Source: Clostridiaceae bacterium
Lineage (GTDB): Bacteria; Bacillota; Clostridia; Peptostreptococcales; Peptostreptococcaceae
Length of the DNA stretch: 25,448 nucleotides
NCBI GenBank assembly: GCA_902362365.1
Contig: CABIVQ010000044.1
Coordinates: 1 to 25,448 of the forward strand
Direction: 5' to 3'
Positions 1-8,640 of this stretch are shown in pieces (position 1 is the first letter of the stretch; the number at the start of each line of letters is the position of its first letter). The notes under the pieces were generated by a model. The model saw nothing but the letters and a program-made list of their open reading frames with translations, had not been told where the DNA came from and did not search any database. The position numbers were made by a program, and so were the translations under genes.

Positions 1-90
1 GTTATTATTACTGTAACATGAACATAAACTTATGAACTATTTTTTTACATATTTTTAGATGTTGCACTTAATATGATAATTTATCATATA
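1..90 (+). mobile_element. Probable right end of an IS30-family element (tail of transposase plus terminal repeat), truncated by window edge
   Basis: Nucleotides 61-89 match the reverse complement of 25033-25061 at 24 of 29 positions; both read GTTGCACTTA then end in TATCATAT. The right-hand copy lies just beyond the stop codon of an IS30-type transposase. Here too, an open frame from base 1 ends at TGA (19-21), and the surrounding bases (GTAACATGAACATAAA) resemble those around the other stop (GCAACATGAATATAAA). This copy has about 30 extra bases between stop and repeat. The two ends lie in opposite orientation with transposase 3' ends facing inward. The body of this element is outside the window, so whether it is complete cannot be judged. 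Confidence 0.5.
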
Positions 91-157
91 ATAAAAAGCT
101 AGATAAAATAGAAAACAAAAAAGATACATCTTCAGAATCAGTATAATTAAAAAAGGT

Positions 158-186
158 TTGAATTGATATAATATATGTAATAATAT
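158..186 (+). promoter_or_regulatory. Possible sigma-A promoter of the methyltransferase gene
   Basis: TTGAAT (158-163), a 17-nt spacer and TAATAT (181-186), the latter preceded by TGT. The site lies 50 bases before the start codon. A TATAAT at 167-172 has no good -35 at the right distance. The AT-rich background makes chance matches common. Confidence 0.3.
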
Positions 187-235
187 TGTTATAGATAAAA
201 TTCAATATAAAATAAAGAATGATAAGGGTGTCAAA

Positions 236-1396
236 ATGGAAGATTTAAAAAAAGCAATAAAAGAAATAGCAGAGCAAGAAATTATTAAAATTGTAATTAG
301 TAACAAAATGAATAAAGATGTTGAATATAATAAAATAAATTTTGCATTGAAAGAAAAAGGCAATAAAGAATACTACCAAATTGAAAAGTTTACTGATAAG
401 CAAGTATTCCATGAAAATATAGAAAAAGACCAATTAGAAGATAAGATGTTAGAATTTATATCTTCTTATAAACAACTTTCTGCTTGGTCAAGTACAAATA
501 ACTTTGATTTAAAGATATCGAAAAAAGGTAAAGTATTCTTAGGTAAGAAAAAAAGTGATAATTCTAACCTTATAAATAAAAGTCATAATAAAGAAAAGAA
601 CTATATTCTTAAAGAAGGAATGATAATACAGCCTCTTATAGACTTGGGCGTATTTACAAAAGAAGGAAAAGTAGTTAAATCAAAGTATGACAAATACAAG
701 CAAATAAATAGATTTGTAGAAATAATAGATGATGAAATTAAAAAGAATGACCAAAAAGAATTAACTATTTTAGATTTTGGTTGTGGAAAATCTTATTTAA
801 CCTTTGTATTGTATTATTACTTTGTTGAAATTAAAAAGATTAATGTAAAGATGATAGGGTTAGATCTTAAGAAAGATGTAATTAAAAAGTGCAATGAAAT
901 AGCTGAAAGATACGGATATGAAAACCTTCATTTTGAGCTTGGTGATATAAATGGATTTAAATATAATAATAAAGTAGATATGGTAATTACATTACATGCA
1001 TGTGATACAGCTACTGACTATGCTTTATATAATGCTATTAAATGGAATAGTAAGATGATATTTTCAGTTCCATGTTGTCAGCATGAATTTAATCATCAAA
1101 TGAAGGCAGAATCTTTATCTATATTAACTAAGTATGGCATAGTTCAAGAAAGGGTTGCAGCTCTTATGACAGATGCAGCTAGAGCTAATTTACTAGAAGC
1201 AGTAGGATACAAAACTCAGCTTTTAGAATTTATAGATATATCACATTCGCCTAAAAATATATTAATTAGAGCTTCAAAAGGAAATGTAAATAAAGATAAA
1301 AAAGATAAATCATTAAGAGAAGTTAATGATTTAATGAATCAATTTAACTTTAGTCCAACTTTATATAACTTATTAAAGGATGACAACTTAATTTAA
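236..1396 (+). CDS. SAM-dependent methyltransferase, Methyltransf_32/METTL25-like
   Basis: Class I methyltransferase of 386 residues. The SAM-binding motif I is LDFGCGKSYLTF (about residues 179-190), followed by an acidic GLDL at the end of the next strand. The signature of this family follows as TLHACDTATDYAL (about 252-264), and then SVPCCQHEF (about 275-283). This HACD plus PCCQHE pattern is typical of the Methyltransf_32 group, which includes eukaryotic METTL25; the bacterial substrate is not known to me. The N-terminal ~120 residues are lysine-rich and could bind nucleic acid (inference). AAGGGTG lies just upstream of the ATG. The gene stands alone and is followed by a strong terminator. 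Confidence 0.8.
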   Translation: MEDLKKAIKEIAEQEIIKIVISNKMNKDVEYNKINFALKEKGNKEYYQIEKFTDKQVFHENIEKDQLEDKMLEFISSYKQLSAWSSTNNFDLKISKKGKVFLGKKKSDNSNLINKSHNKEKNYILKEGMIIQPLIDLGVFTKEGKVVKSKYDKYKQINRFVEIIDDEIKKNDQKELTILDFGCGKSYLTFVLYYYFVEIKKINVKMIGLDLKKDVIKKCNEIAERYGYENLHFELGDINGFKYNNKVDMVITLHACDTATDYALYNAIKWNSKMIFSVPCCQHEFNHQMKAESLSILTKYGIVQERVAALMTDAARANLLEAVGYKTQLLEFIDISHSPKNILIRASKGNVNKDKKDKSLREVNDLMNQFNFSPTLYNLLKDDNLI

Positions 1397-1407
1397 ATAA
1401 TATAAAT

Positions 1408-1450
1408 AAAACCACTTTAAATTAGATACTCTATTTAAAGTGGTTTTTAT
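1408..1450 (+). terminator. Intrinsic terminator after the methyltransferase gene
   Basis: Perfect 12-bp stem: ACCACTTTAAAT (1411-1422) with ATTTAAAGTGGT (1433-1444), flanked by AAA before and TTTTT after. It lies between two convergent genes and could work in both directions. Confidence 0.9.
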
Positions 1451-1501
1451 TATAAGACCTCAATTATTAACTTTGATTGAAGCTATATAAATAATATTAA
1501 A

Positions 1502-2692
1502 TTATATGTTTTTTATATTCTCTTCACTTGATATATTTCTCTTATTTGCAATTCCTGTAAGCATAAGTGATAATGCACCATCCCCTGTAACATTACAAGC
1601 AGTACCAAAGCTATCTTGAAGAGCAAATATTGTTAGTATAAGTGCTGTACCAGTCTCATTAAATGCAAGAACGCTAGTTATAAGCCCTAATGAAGCCATA
1701 ACTGTACCACCAGGAACGCCAGGAGCACCTATTGCAAATACTCCAAGTAATATTATGAATAAAGCCATAGAGGATATACTTGGAAGTTGTCCGTAAAGTA
1801 TTTGAGATACAACCATTACAAAGAATACTTCAGTAAGTACTGAACCACAAAGATGTATATTAGCACAAAGTGGTATAGAGAAGTCTAGTATATCTTTTCT
1901 TAAAACTTTTGATTTTCTAGCGCAGCTTAAAGCTACTGGTAATGTAGCAGCTGAAGACATACTTCCTACAGCTGTTAAGTACGCAGGACCATAGTATTTT
2001 ATGACTTCTATTGGATTCTTACCAGATATAGCTCCTCCAATCATGTATAAAAGAGCAAGCCATATAAAATGACCTATAAGAACAATAACTATAACTTTTA
2101 AGAATACAGGTAGGTGATTAGTAATAGAGCCTTCATATGCTAATGCGGCAAATGTCGTAGCTATAAAGAATGGTAGTATAGGTATTATTATTTTATTAAC
2201 TAAGCTTAAAACAATTCCTTGGAATTGATCTAATAATTTTTCAAATAAGTCTGCTTTTGTCCAAGTTACAGCAAGTCCTATTATTATAGATAGGAATAAA
2301 GCACTCATAACAGGCATTACTTGTGGTATATCTAATTTAAATATAAGTTCTGGTAATTCGCGTAAAGCTTCAGTAGTTGAATTAATTGATAATTTCGGTA
2401 TTAGTATGTAGCCAAAAACAGCTGAGAATAAAGCTGCACCTACAGATGATAAATAAGCAAGTCCAACAGCATATCCTAATAGCTTTGATGCATTATTATT
2501 AAGTTTTGCTATAGATGGTGCTATAAATCCGATAATAATTAGTGGAACTGTGAAGAATATGACTTGTCCTAAGATGTATTTTAATGTAACTATGATGTTC
2601 ATAAATCCTTCAGATGAATAAAAGCCAATTAAAAGCCCTAAAGTAACTGCTAGTACTAGCTTAAAAATTAAGCTATTAAATAATTTTTTCAT
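1502..2692 (-). CDS. Sodium:dicarboxylate/amino-acid symporter (DAACS/SstT-type)
   Basis: Integral membrane symporter of 396 residues from the chosen start, with about eight hydrophobic segments and two re-entrant hairpins. Family markers are the serine-rich hairpin SMSSAATLP in the second half, GAPGVPGGT, and QDSFGTACNVTGDGA near the C-terminus, which holds the conserved N..GD cation/substrate site. This is the DAACS fold (PF00375) that moves dicarboxylates, glutamate, serine or threonine with sodium; the substrate cannot be read from sequence. An in-frame ATG at 2707 has no ribosome site, whereas ATG 2692 (MKKLFN) is preceded at eight bases by GGGGG, so I use 2692. Single-gene unit with its own promoter. 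Confidence 0.9.
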   Translation of the reverse strand: MKKLFNSLIFKLVLAVTLGLLIGFYSSEGFMNIIVTLKYILGQVIFFTVPLIIIGFIAPSIAKLNNNASKLLGYAVGLAYLSSVGAALFSAVFGYILIPKLSINSTTEALRELPELIFKLDIPQVMPVMSALFLSIIIGLAVTWTKADLFEKLLDQFQGIVLSLVNKIIIPILPFFIATTFAALAYEGSITNHLPVFLKVIVIVLIGHFIWLALLYMIGGAISGKNPIEVIKYYGPAYLTAVGSMSSAATLPVALSCARKSKVLRKDILDFSIPLCANIHLCGSVLTEVFFVMVVSQILYGQLPSISSMALFIILLGVFAIGAPGVPGGTVMASLGLITSVLAFNETGTALILTIFALQDSFGTACNVTGDGALSLMLTGIANKRNISSEENIKNI

Positions 2693-2773
2693 GTTAAAGA
2701 CCCCCATTATTTAAAATAATAAATAAGATATAGCACTGATGTGAAAAATATAAGAAATACTAGCTACATAGAA

Positions 2774-2811
2774 AGTTTAGCAGTTGTTATCTTAACATTC
2801 AACAAATGTTA
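2774..2811 (-). promoter_or_regulatory. Probable promoter of the symporter gene with overlapping 19-bp palindrome
   Basis: On the minus strand TTGAAT (2802-2797), 17-nt spacer, TAAACT (2779-2774) preceded by TGC (extended -10). The -35 lies within a perfect inverted repeat, TAACATT (2793-2799) and AATGTTA (2805-2811) with CAACA between. A dimeric repressor or activator could bind there. The rest of the 2693-3027 gap is AT-rich and shows no gene; a promoter for the downstream dCMP deaminase must be in it, but I cannot fix one. Confidence 0.4.
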
Positions 2812-3027
2812 TAATAAAAAATTAATATATAAATAAATAGTATTTATATTATATTAATTATAAATACGACAAAAAAATTAAGGTGATATGTATAAACAAA
2901 ATCTAGACTAATAAGAATAATAAATAATATAATTGATATAGAAATAATTGAGTGGAAAAAGATTTAATGGGAAAAATATAGTAAAATATGTTATTTTATT
3001 GAATATTAACAGTTATGGAGGATGTAA

Positions 3028-3510
3028 ATGAAAAGAGAAGATTATATTTCTTGGAATGATTATTTTATGGGAATAGCTATACTTTCAGGAATGAGAAGCA
3101 AGGACCCATCAACTCAAGTAGGAGCTTGTGTAGTAGATAAAGATAATAGAATTGTATCAATAGGATACAATGGATTTATTAATGGATGCAGTGATGATGA
3201 TTTTCCTTGGAGTAGAGAAGGTGAATTTTTAGATACAAAATATCCGTATGTAGTTCATGCAGAACAAAATGCTATTCTTAATGCAAGAGGGAAATCACTT
3301 GAAGGATGTAGAATATATGTAAATCTTTTTCCATGTCATGAATGTGCTAGAAATATTATACAATCAGGGATAAGAGAAGTTTACTACCTTAGTGATAAAT
3401 ATGCGGAAACAGATTCTATAAAAGCATCAAAATATATGTTTGAAAAATCAGGAATAAAATTAGTACAGTTATCTCCAGAAGTAGAAAAAATCGAAATAAA
3501 ATTAAAATAA
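3028..3510 (+). CDS. dCMP deaminase family protein (ComEB-like)
   Basis: Zinc-dependent cytidine/deoxycytidylate deaminase fold of 160 residues. The zinc site is complete: HAEQNAI (about residues 76-82), where His binds zinc and Glu is the proton shuttle, and PCHEC (about 101-105) with the two cysteine ligands. SKDPSTQVGACVVD near residue 24 and GYNGF are typical of dCMP deaminases, which convert dCMP to dUMP for thymidylate synthesis. The length is normal for the family. GGAGG lies seven bases before the ATG. The gene is monocistronic and followed by a terminator. Related RibD-type deaminases share the zinc motif, but the whole protein fits dCMP deaminase. Confidence 0.92.
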   Translation: MKREDYISWNDYFMGIAILSGMRSKDPSTQVGACVVDKDNRIVSIGYNGFINGCSDDDFPWSREGEFLDTKYPYVVHAEQNAILNARGKSLEGCRIYVNLFPCHECARNIIQSGIREVYYLSDKYAETDSIKASKYMFEKSGIKLVQLSPEVEKIEIKLK

Positions 3511-3536
3511 GACTCTCATATGTTGAGAGTTTTTTA
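3511..3536 (+). terminator. Intrinsic terminator after the dCMP deaminase gene
   Basis: Stem ACTCTCA (3512-3518) with TGAGAGT (3524-3530), 5-nt loop, then TTTTTTAT. It begins directly after the stop codon. Confidence 0.85.
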
Positions 3537-3587
3537 TGTGAAAATTTACTATAAATAATCAAAATACTTTCAAAAAAATAATAAAAA

Positions 3588-3618
3588 TGGTAAAATTAAC
3601 AAGAACCGACCAGTCGGT
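3588..3618 (+). promoter_or_regulatory. Promoter and TetR-type operator of the RND efflux operon
   Basis: An extended -10, TGG then TAAAAT (3591-3596), puts the transcription start near 3603. Immediately after lies ACCGAC (3605-3610), CA, GTCGGT (3613-3618), a perfect palindrome of a type common at TetR-family promoters. The site is GC-rich in a very AT-rich region, which makes it stand out. The operon's last gene is a TetR regulator, so autorepression is the natural reading (inference). Confidence 0.75.
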
Positions 3619-3649
3619 CAGATGGGAGAAATTTTGGGGAGGAAAGTAG

Positions 3650-6600
3650 ATGTTTTCAAGATTCAGTGTAAAAAGACCATTAACAATATTTGTATCCGTA
3701 ATACTTACTATCATTTTAGGGATAGTATCATTTACAGGTATGACAACAGATTTATTGCCGAAAATGGATTTACCATATGTAGTGGTAATTACAGCATATC
3801 CTGGAGCCAGTCCAGAAAAAGTTGAATTAGGAGTTACTAAACCGTTAGAGAAGGTACTGGCAACCACAAGTGGAATAGAAAATATAGATAGTGTTTCAAG
3901 TGAAAACTCAAGTATGATTATTCTTGAATTCAGTCAAGATATGAATATGGATAGTGCGATGATAGATTTGAGTGGTAAAATTGACCTTGTAAAATCTCAA
4001 TTGGATGACGAGGTTGGATCACCAATGCTTATGAAACTTAATCCGGATATGATGCCAATAATGGTAGCAAGTGTTGATGTAGATGGATTAGATATAAAGG
4101 AAGTATCTAAGTATGTAAAAGATGAAGTTATACCAGAGTTTGAAAGAATAGATGGAGTAGCTTCTGTAGATACAACGGGGATATTAGAAGAAAGTATTGG
4201 GGTAACTTTGGATAGTGAAAAAATTGATGCTATCAATGATAAAGTTCTTAAATCAATTGATTCAAAGTTAGCAAAAACTAAATCTCAATTAGATAGTGCT
4301 AAAGCACAGATAAAAGAAGGTAAAGATGTATTAGCAAAGGAGAGCAAAAGTAAGACAGAAGAGTTAATCGATGGAGGCAATGCTCTTGAAGAAGGTAAGA
4401 ATCAAATAGAAGATGCTATTAATAACTTACCACAACTACAAAAAGATTTAGAAACTCAAAGAGAAGATTTAGTATCTAAAAAAGATGCTCTTATCTGGGC
4501 AATAGAACAACAGGAACAAGCAGGTATACCGGTAACTGAAGAACAGCAAGCAGCACTAAATCAACTTGAAGAGGGAATAAAGTCTATTGATAAAGGAATA
4601 GAAGATATACAAAATCAAAAGCCTACTTTAGAAAGTAGTTTAAAAGATATAATAGATAAGCAAAAACAATTAGAAATGGGTAAGGTTGTACTAAATCAAG
4701 AACTTACTAAAGCCTCTGTTAATCTTTCAAACAATGAAGCTCAATTAGAAGAGTCTATTAAGAAATTTGAAGAATCTAGGGATGAGGCATATAAAAATGC
4801 GAATATAAGCGATATGCTTACAAAAGACACTATAAGTAAAATTTTAATGGCTCAAAACTTCTCTATGCCAGCAGGGTATATATCGCAAGATGGGAATGAC
4901 TACATAGTAAAAGTAGGGGATAAAGTAAAGGATATAAAAGAGTTAGAGAATCTTGTTCTTTTCAACATAGATGTAGCTGGTATAGGTGATATTAAATTAA
5001 AAGATGTAGCTAAAGTTGAAATGATTGATAACTCAGATGATATTTACGCTAAAATTAATGGAAATGATGGTATAATTCTGACTTTCCAAAAACAAAGTAC
5101 AGCATCAACATCTGAAGTTTCGGATAAAATTAATGAAACTATAGAAAACCTTACAGAAGAAAATAAAGATATGCATATAACAGCTTTACAAGATCAAGGT
5201 ATATATATTGATATGGTTGTAAATTCCGTATTGAATAACCTTGTATCAGGAGGAATATTAGCTGTAATCATATTATTTGTATTCTTAAAAAGTGTAAAAC
5301 CAACAATAATAATAGCATTTAGTATACCGATAAGTTTATTATTTGCATTGACGCTAATGTATTTTAGTGGAATAACTTTGAATATGATTTCTTTATCTGG
5401 TTTAGCACTTGGCGTAGGGATGTTGGTTGATAATAGTATAGTTGTTATTGAAAATACAGCTAGATTAAGAAATAAGGGTATGAATGTAGCCACAGCATCA
5501 GTAAAAGGAGCTAGTCAGGTTGCAGGTGCTATATTTGCATCTACATTAACTACTGTGTGCGTATTTTTACCAATTGTATTTACTAAAGGTATAGCAAGAC
5601 AGCTATTTGAAGATATGGGACTAACAATAGCATATTCTTTATTAGCGAGTTTAATAGTAGCATTAACACTAGTGCCAGCTATGTTCTCAACTATGAATAT
5701 TGACCCTAAAGAAAAAGAAGATAAATTCTTTGATAAGATTATAAATATATATGAAAAACTATTAAGAAGTAGTTTAAAACATAAATTTATGGTTTTAGCT
5801 TTAACAGTAATTTTACTTGTATCAAGTACATTTTTAGTTATAGCTAAAGGTACTACATTAATGCCTACTAGTGATAGTACTCAAATTTCAATATCAATGG
5901 AAATGCCAAAAGAATCAACGCAAGAAGATGCTAGAAATATGAGTGATAAAATAATAGATAAATTAACAAATATTGATGATATAGAAACTATAGGAGCAAT
6001 TGAATCTAGTGGAGGAATGATGAGTAGTATGTCAGGTGGTGGCAATATATCATTCTATGTTCTATTAAAAGAAGATAAAAAGTTAACAAGTCAAGAAATT
6101 GGAGATTTGATAACAGAAAAAACATCAGATTTAGATTGTAAAATAAGTGTAAATACATCGACAATGGATATGTCTGCATTAGGTGGATCAGGAGTAGAGA
6201 TTATTATAACAGGTAAGGAGTTAGATAAGCTACAAGAAATAAGTACTGAGATTGCAGATATAGTAAGTAGTGTAAAAGGGACTATAGATGTATCTAATGG
6301 ATTAGAGGATTCGGATAAGGAAACTCGCATAACTGTTAATAAAAATAGTGCAATGAAGTATGGGTTAACAGTAGCACAAGTTTATCAAGAGATTTCAGCA
6401 GCGCTAAAGGATGAAACTACAGCAACTACATTAGAACTTGAAGATAATGATTATCCTGTAGTTTTAATAAATAGCGATGAGGATAAATTAAAAAAATCTA
6501 ACTTAGAAAGCTTTACAATAGCAGCAACTAAAGATGGTGAAGAAGAAAAAGTAAAAATAAGTGATATAGCAACAATAAAAGAAGAGGAAAGTTTATCTTC

Positions 6601-7294
6601 AATAAGTCATAAGAGTCAGAATAGAAGTATATCTGTAACAGCTGGAATCGATAGTAGTCACAATATTGGTCTTGTGAGTAAAGATATTGAAGAAAAGCTA
6701 AAAGATTATGATTTACCAGATGGATATAGTATTGACATGGGAGGAGAACAAGAGTCTATAAATAGTGCTTTTAGTGATTTAATTAAAATGATTACCTTAG
6801 CAATTATATTTATATACTTAATAATGGTTGCTCAATTCCAATCATTATTATCTCCGTTTATAGTATTATTTACGATTCCATTAGCATTTACAGGAGGATT
6901 CTTAGGACTACTTATAACTGGTACTGAGTTAAGTATGATATCTCTTCTTGGATTCTTAATACTTTCTGGTATAGTAGTTAATAATGGTATAGTATTCGTA
7001 GACTACGTTAACCAATTAAGGTTAGATGGAATGGATAAGAAAGAAGCATTAGTATTAGCTGGAAAAACTAGAATTAGGCCGATATTAATGACTGCCCTTA
7101 CAACAATACTAGGTCTATCTACTATGGCTCTTGGAGCTGGTATGGGAGCAGATTTAATGCAGCCAATGGCTATTGTAACAATTGGAGGATTAAGTTATGC
7201 TACAATATTAACATTATTTATAGTTCCTATAATGTATGATATACTACATCGTAGAAAACTAAAGAAGGTAGTTATAGAGGAGGATGAGATGTAG
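3650..7294 (+). CDS. RND-family efflux transporter permease (HAE/SwrC-like) with long coiled-coil insertion
   Basis: RND permease of 1214 residues; AcrB-type pumps are usually about 1020-1060. TM1 is at about residues 10-30 (SVKRPLTIF start). The first porter region holds LPKMDLPYV and YPGASPEKVE. TM2-TM6 begin near 530 and include LGVGMLVDNSIVVIEN, matching the TM4 segment that carries the proton-relay Asp pair in AcrB (here D then N). A second porter region follows, then TM8-TM12 from about 1047 (MVAQFQSLLSPF, LSGIVVNNGIVFVDY). Residues about 195-385 are Lys/Glu/Gln-rich heptad-like sequence absent from classical pumps. No membrane-fusion or outer-membrane partner is encoded. GGGGAGG lies seven bases before the ATG. 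The stop overlaps the next start by one base. Confidence 0.93.
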   Translation: MFSRFSVKRPLTIFVSVILTIILGIVSFTGMTTDLLPKMDLPYVVVITAYPGASPEKVELGVTKPLEKVLATTSGIENIDSVSSENSSMIILEFSQDMNMDSAMIDLSGKIDLVKSQLDDEVGSPMLMKLNPDMMPIMVASVDVDGLDIKEVSKYVKDEVIPEFERIDGVASVDTTGILEESIGVTLDSEKIDAINDKVLKSIDSKLAKTKSQLDSAKAQIKEGKDVLAKESKSKTEELIDGGNALEEGKNQIEDAINNLPQLQKDLETQREDLVSKKDALIWAIEQQEQAGIPVTEEQQAALNQLEEGIKSIDKGIEDIQNQKPTLESSLKDIIDKQKQLEMGKVVLNQELTKASVNLSNNEAQLEESIKKFEESRDEAYKNANISDMLTKDTISKILMAQNFSMPAGYISQDGNDYIVKVGDKVKDIKELENLVLFNIDVAGIGDIKLKDVAKVEMIDNSDDIYAKINGNDGIILTFQKQSTASTSEVSDKINETIENLTEENKDMHITALQDQGIYIDMVVNSVLNNLVSGGILAVIILFVFLKSVKPTIIIAFSIPISLLFALTLMYFSGITLNMISLSGLALGVGMLVDNSIVVIENTARLRNKGMNVATASVKGASQVAGAIFASTLTTVCVFLPIVFTKGIARQLFEDMGLTIAYSLLASLIVALTLVPAMFSTMNIDPKEKEDKFFDKIINIYEKLLRSSLKHKFMVLALTVILLVSSTFLVIAKGTTLMPTSDSTQISISMEMPKESTQEDARNMSDKIIDKLTNIDDIETIGAIESSGGMMSSMSGGGNISFYVLLKEDKKLTSQEIGDLITEKTSDLDCKISVNTSTMDMSALGGSGVEIIITGKELDKLQEISTEIADIVSSVKGTIDVSNGLEDSDKETRITVNKNSAMKYGLTVAQVYQEISAALKDETTATTLELEDNDYPVVLINSDEDKLKKSNLESFTIAATKDGEEEKVKISDIATIKEEESLSSISHKSQNRSISVTAGIDSSHNIGLVSKDIEEKLKDYDLPDGYSIDMGGEQESINSAFSDLIKMITLAIIFIYLIMVAQFQSLLSPFIVLFTIPLAFTGGFLGLLITGTELSMISLLGFLILSGIVVNNGIVFVDYVNQLRLDGMDKKEALVLAGKTRIRPILMTALTTILGLSTMALGAGMGADLMQPMAIVTIGGLSYATILTLFIVPIMYDILHRRKLKKVVIEEDEM

Positions 7295-7902
7295 TGAAAA
7301 GCAACCTGCACTCTGAAAAGGAAATATTAATATTTAATGGTGTTATGAAGCTCATGAATGAGGGCGTTAATATACATACTATAAAAGTAGCAGATATAGC
7401 GAAGTCAGTGGGTATAGGAAAAGGTACTGTGTATGAATACTTTAAGTCTAAAGATGAGCTACTAGAAAAGTCTTTAATTTATTGTATGAACTTAAGTCTA
7501 AATAAAGCAATTGAAAAAATAGATAATGCAAATGGGTTTGAAGAAAAAATATATACTATGTTAGAAATAACTAAGTGTAATGTTCAAGATTTTAATTCGG
7601 GAAATGGATTCTTATTCTCTAATATGGGAACTTGTGAATTTGCATACCTAATGAAATCGGAGAATAAAGAATTTAAATATAGAGAAAATATTATAAATAA
7701 AAGTATAGAAGATGTAATATCCGTAGGTATTGAAGAAGAAGTTATTAAATGTCAAAGAGACAAAGAATATGAAAAAATGGTAATTAAAAGTGCGATAATA
7801 GGATTTGCAAATGATCTTTATTGTAGCAAATTTACAATGGAAAAGGATATATATGAATTAAAAAAAAGGTCATATAAGCTAATTATTAAAGGATTAAACT
7901 AA
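7294..7902 (+). CDS. TetR/AcrR-family transcriptional regulator
   Basis: TetR-family repressor of 202 residues. The N-terminal helix-turn-helix is clear at about residues 28-57 (VADIAKSVGIGKGTVYEYF, then KSKDELL); the remaining helical region is the ligand-binding and dimer domain and is not conserved. The start is GTG at 7294, overlapping the pump stop (TAGTG), with GAGGAGG ten bases upstream inside the pump gene, so the two are translationally coupled. It most likely represses its own operon through the GTCGGT palindrome at 3605-3618 and is released by pump substrates (inference). Confidence 0.92.
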   Translation: MKSNLHSEKEILIFNGVMKLMNEGVNIHTIKVADIAKSVGIGKGTVYEYFKSKDELLEKSLIYCMNLSLNKAIEKIDNANGFEEKIYTMLEITKCNVQDFNSGNGFLFSNMGTCEFAYLMKSENKEFKYRENIINKSIEDVISVGIEEEVIKCQRDKEYEKMVIKSAIIGFANDLYCSKFTMEKDIYELKKRSYKLIIKGLN

Positions 7903-7906
7903 TTAA

Positions 7907-7956
7907 AAAGGTACTATCTTAAATTCTGTAAATATACAATTTAAGATAGTACCTTT
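7907..7956 (+). terminator. Long perfect hairpin after the efflux operon, probable terminator
   Basis: A perfect 19-bp inverted repeat, 7907-7925 with 7938-7956 (arms AAAGGTACTATCTTAAATT), and a 12-nt loop. The bases after it (AATTGTTA) are a poor U-tract, so termination may be inefficient or the hairpin may protect the mRNA 3' end. Confidence 0.6.
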
Positions 7957-8086
7957 AATTGTTAATATCAGCTATACTATTATTTGATTTAAATTTACAG
8001 ATTAAAACAATTATTGTAAAATCATGGAATATTTCTTAAAAGTATATTAATATATATAATAGTCTAAGGGGGATGTAGTCACTGAT

Positions 8087-8623
8087 ATGGAGGATACAGA
8101 TTTTTATAATGAGACTTTAGAAGAAATATTAAATTATAACTTGGAGTTGCTTACTGAGAAAGAAATTATTAAGCTAAATAAAAAATGTGAAGAAATTCAA
8201 ATTGAGTCTATTTTAAACAATAATCTAGAGGAGTCTATAGATTTACCAATTAAAATAGAGAAAAAAATTATAGATGAAGAATTAGATTGTTCACTTATAA
8301 AAGGGCAGTACATAATAAATTTAATGGACTTAGCACGTATAAAATTTGACAAAGGTAAGTATGATGAAGCTGCAAAATTATATTGGGAAATCTTAAATAA
8401 AGATAGTAAAGAGTGCTTAAGTGATAAGAATTTTATAATCGCAAACTTAATAGAATTAGGTAATGATGTAACTTTAGTTTTAGAAGAGATTGAAAGATAT
8501 AAAAATGATTATAGATATAGAGAGATATTAAAAGAATATAAAAATAAGAATTTTGATAAAGTTAGATCGATGCTTTTAAATATATTTGAGGAAAATATAG
8601 AGAAGTTAGAAAAAACCCTATAG
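8087..8623 (+). CDS. Hypothetical helical, TPR-like protein
   Basis: I do not recognise a named family. The 178-residue product has no signal peptide or membrane segment and is rich in Glu, Lys, Leu and Ile. Residues about 84-140 look like a degenerate tetratricopeptide pair (LARIKFDKGKYDEAAKLYW, then a second helix pair with LIELG), suggesting a protein-protein interaction role. A TATAAT at 8055-8060 could be its -10. AAGGGGG (8066-8072) is 14 bases from the ATG, longer than usual, and no closer in-frame start exists. The stop codon lies in the loop of the terminator. Confidence 0.7.
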   Translation: MEDTDFYNETLEEILNYNLELLTEKEIIKLNKKCEEIQIESILNNNLEESIDLPIKIEKKIIDEELDCSLIKGQYIINLMDLARIKFDKGKYDEAAKLYWEILNKDSKECLSDKNFIIANLIELGNDVTLVLEEIERYKNDYRYREILKEYKNKNFDKVRSMLLNIFEENIEKLEKTL

Positions 8624-8640
8624 TAGGGTTTTTTCTTTTT
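8611..8640 (+). terminator. Intrinsic terminator overlapping the 3' end of the TPR-like gene
   Basis: Stem AAAAACCCTA (8611-8620) with TAGGGTTTTT (8624-8633), then CTTTTT. The three-base loop 8621-8623 is the TAG stop codon. It separates convergent genes; the A-rich left side gives a U-tract on the minus strand too. Confidence 0.9.

Noticed and set aside
2810..2815. TATAAT as promoter for the dCMP deaminase
   Set aside because: No -35 at 16-18 bp; the nearest candidate is 20 bp away, and the box overlaps the symporter palindrome.
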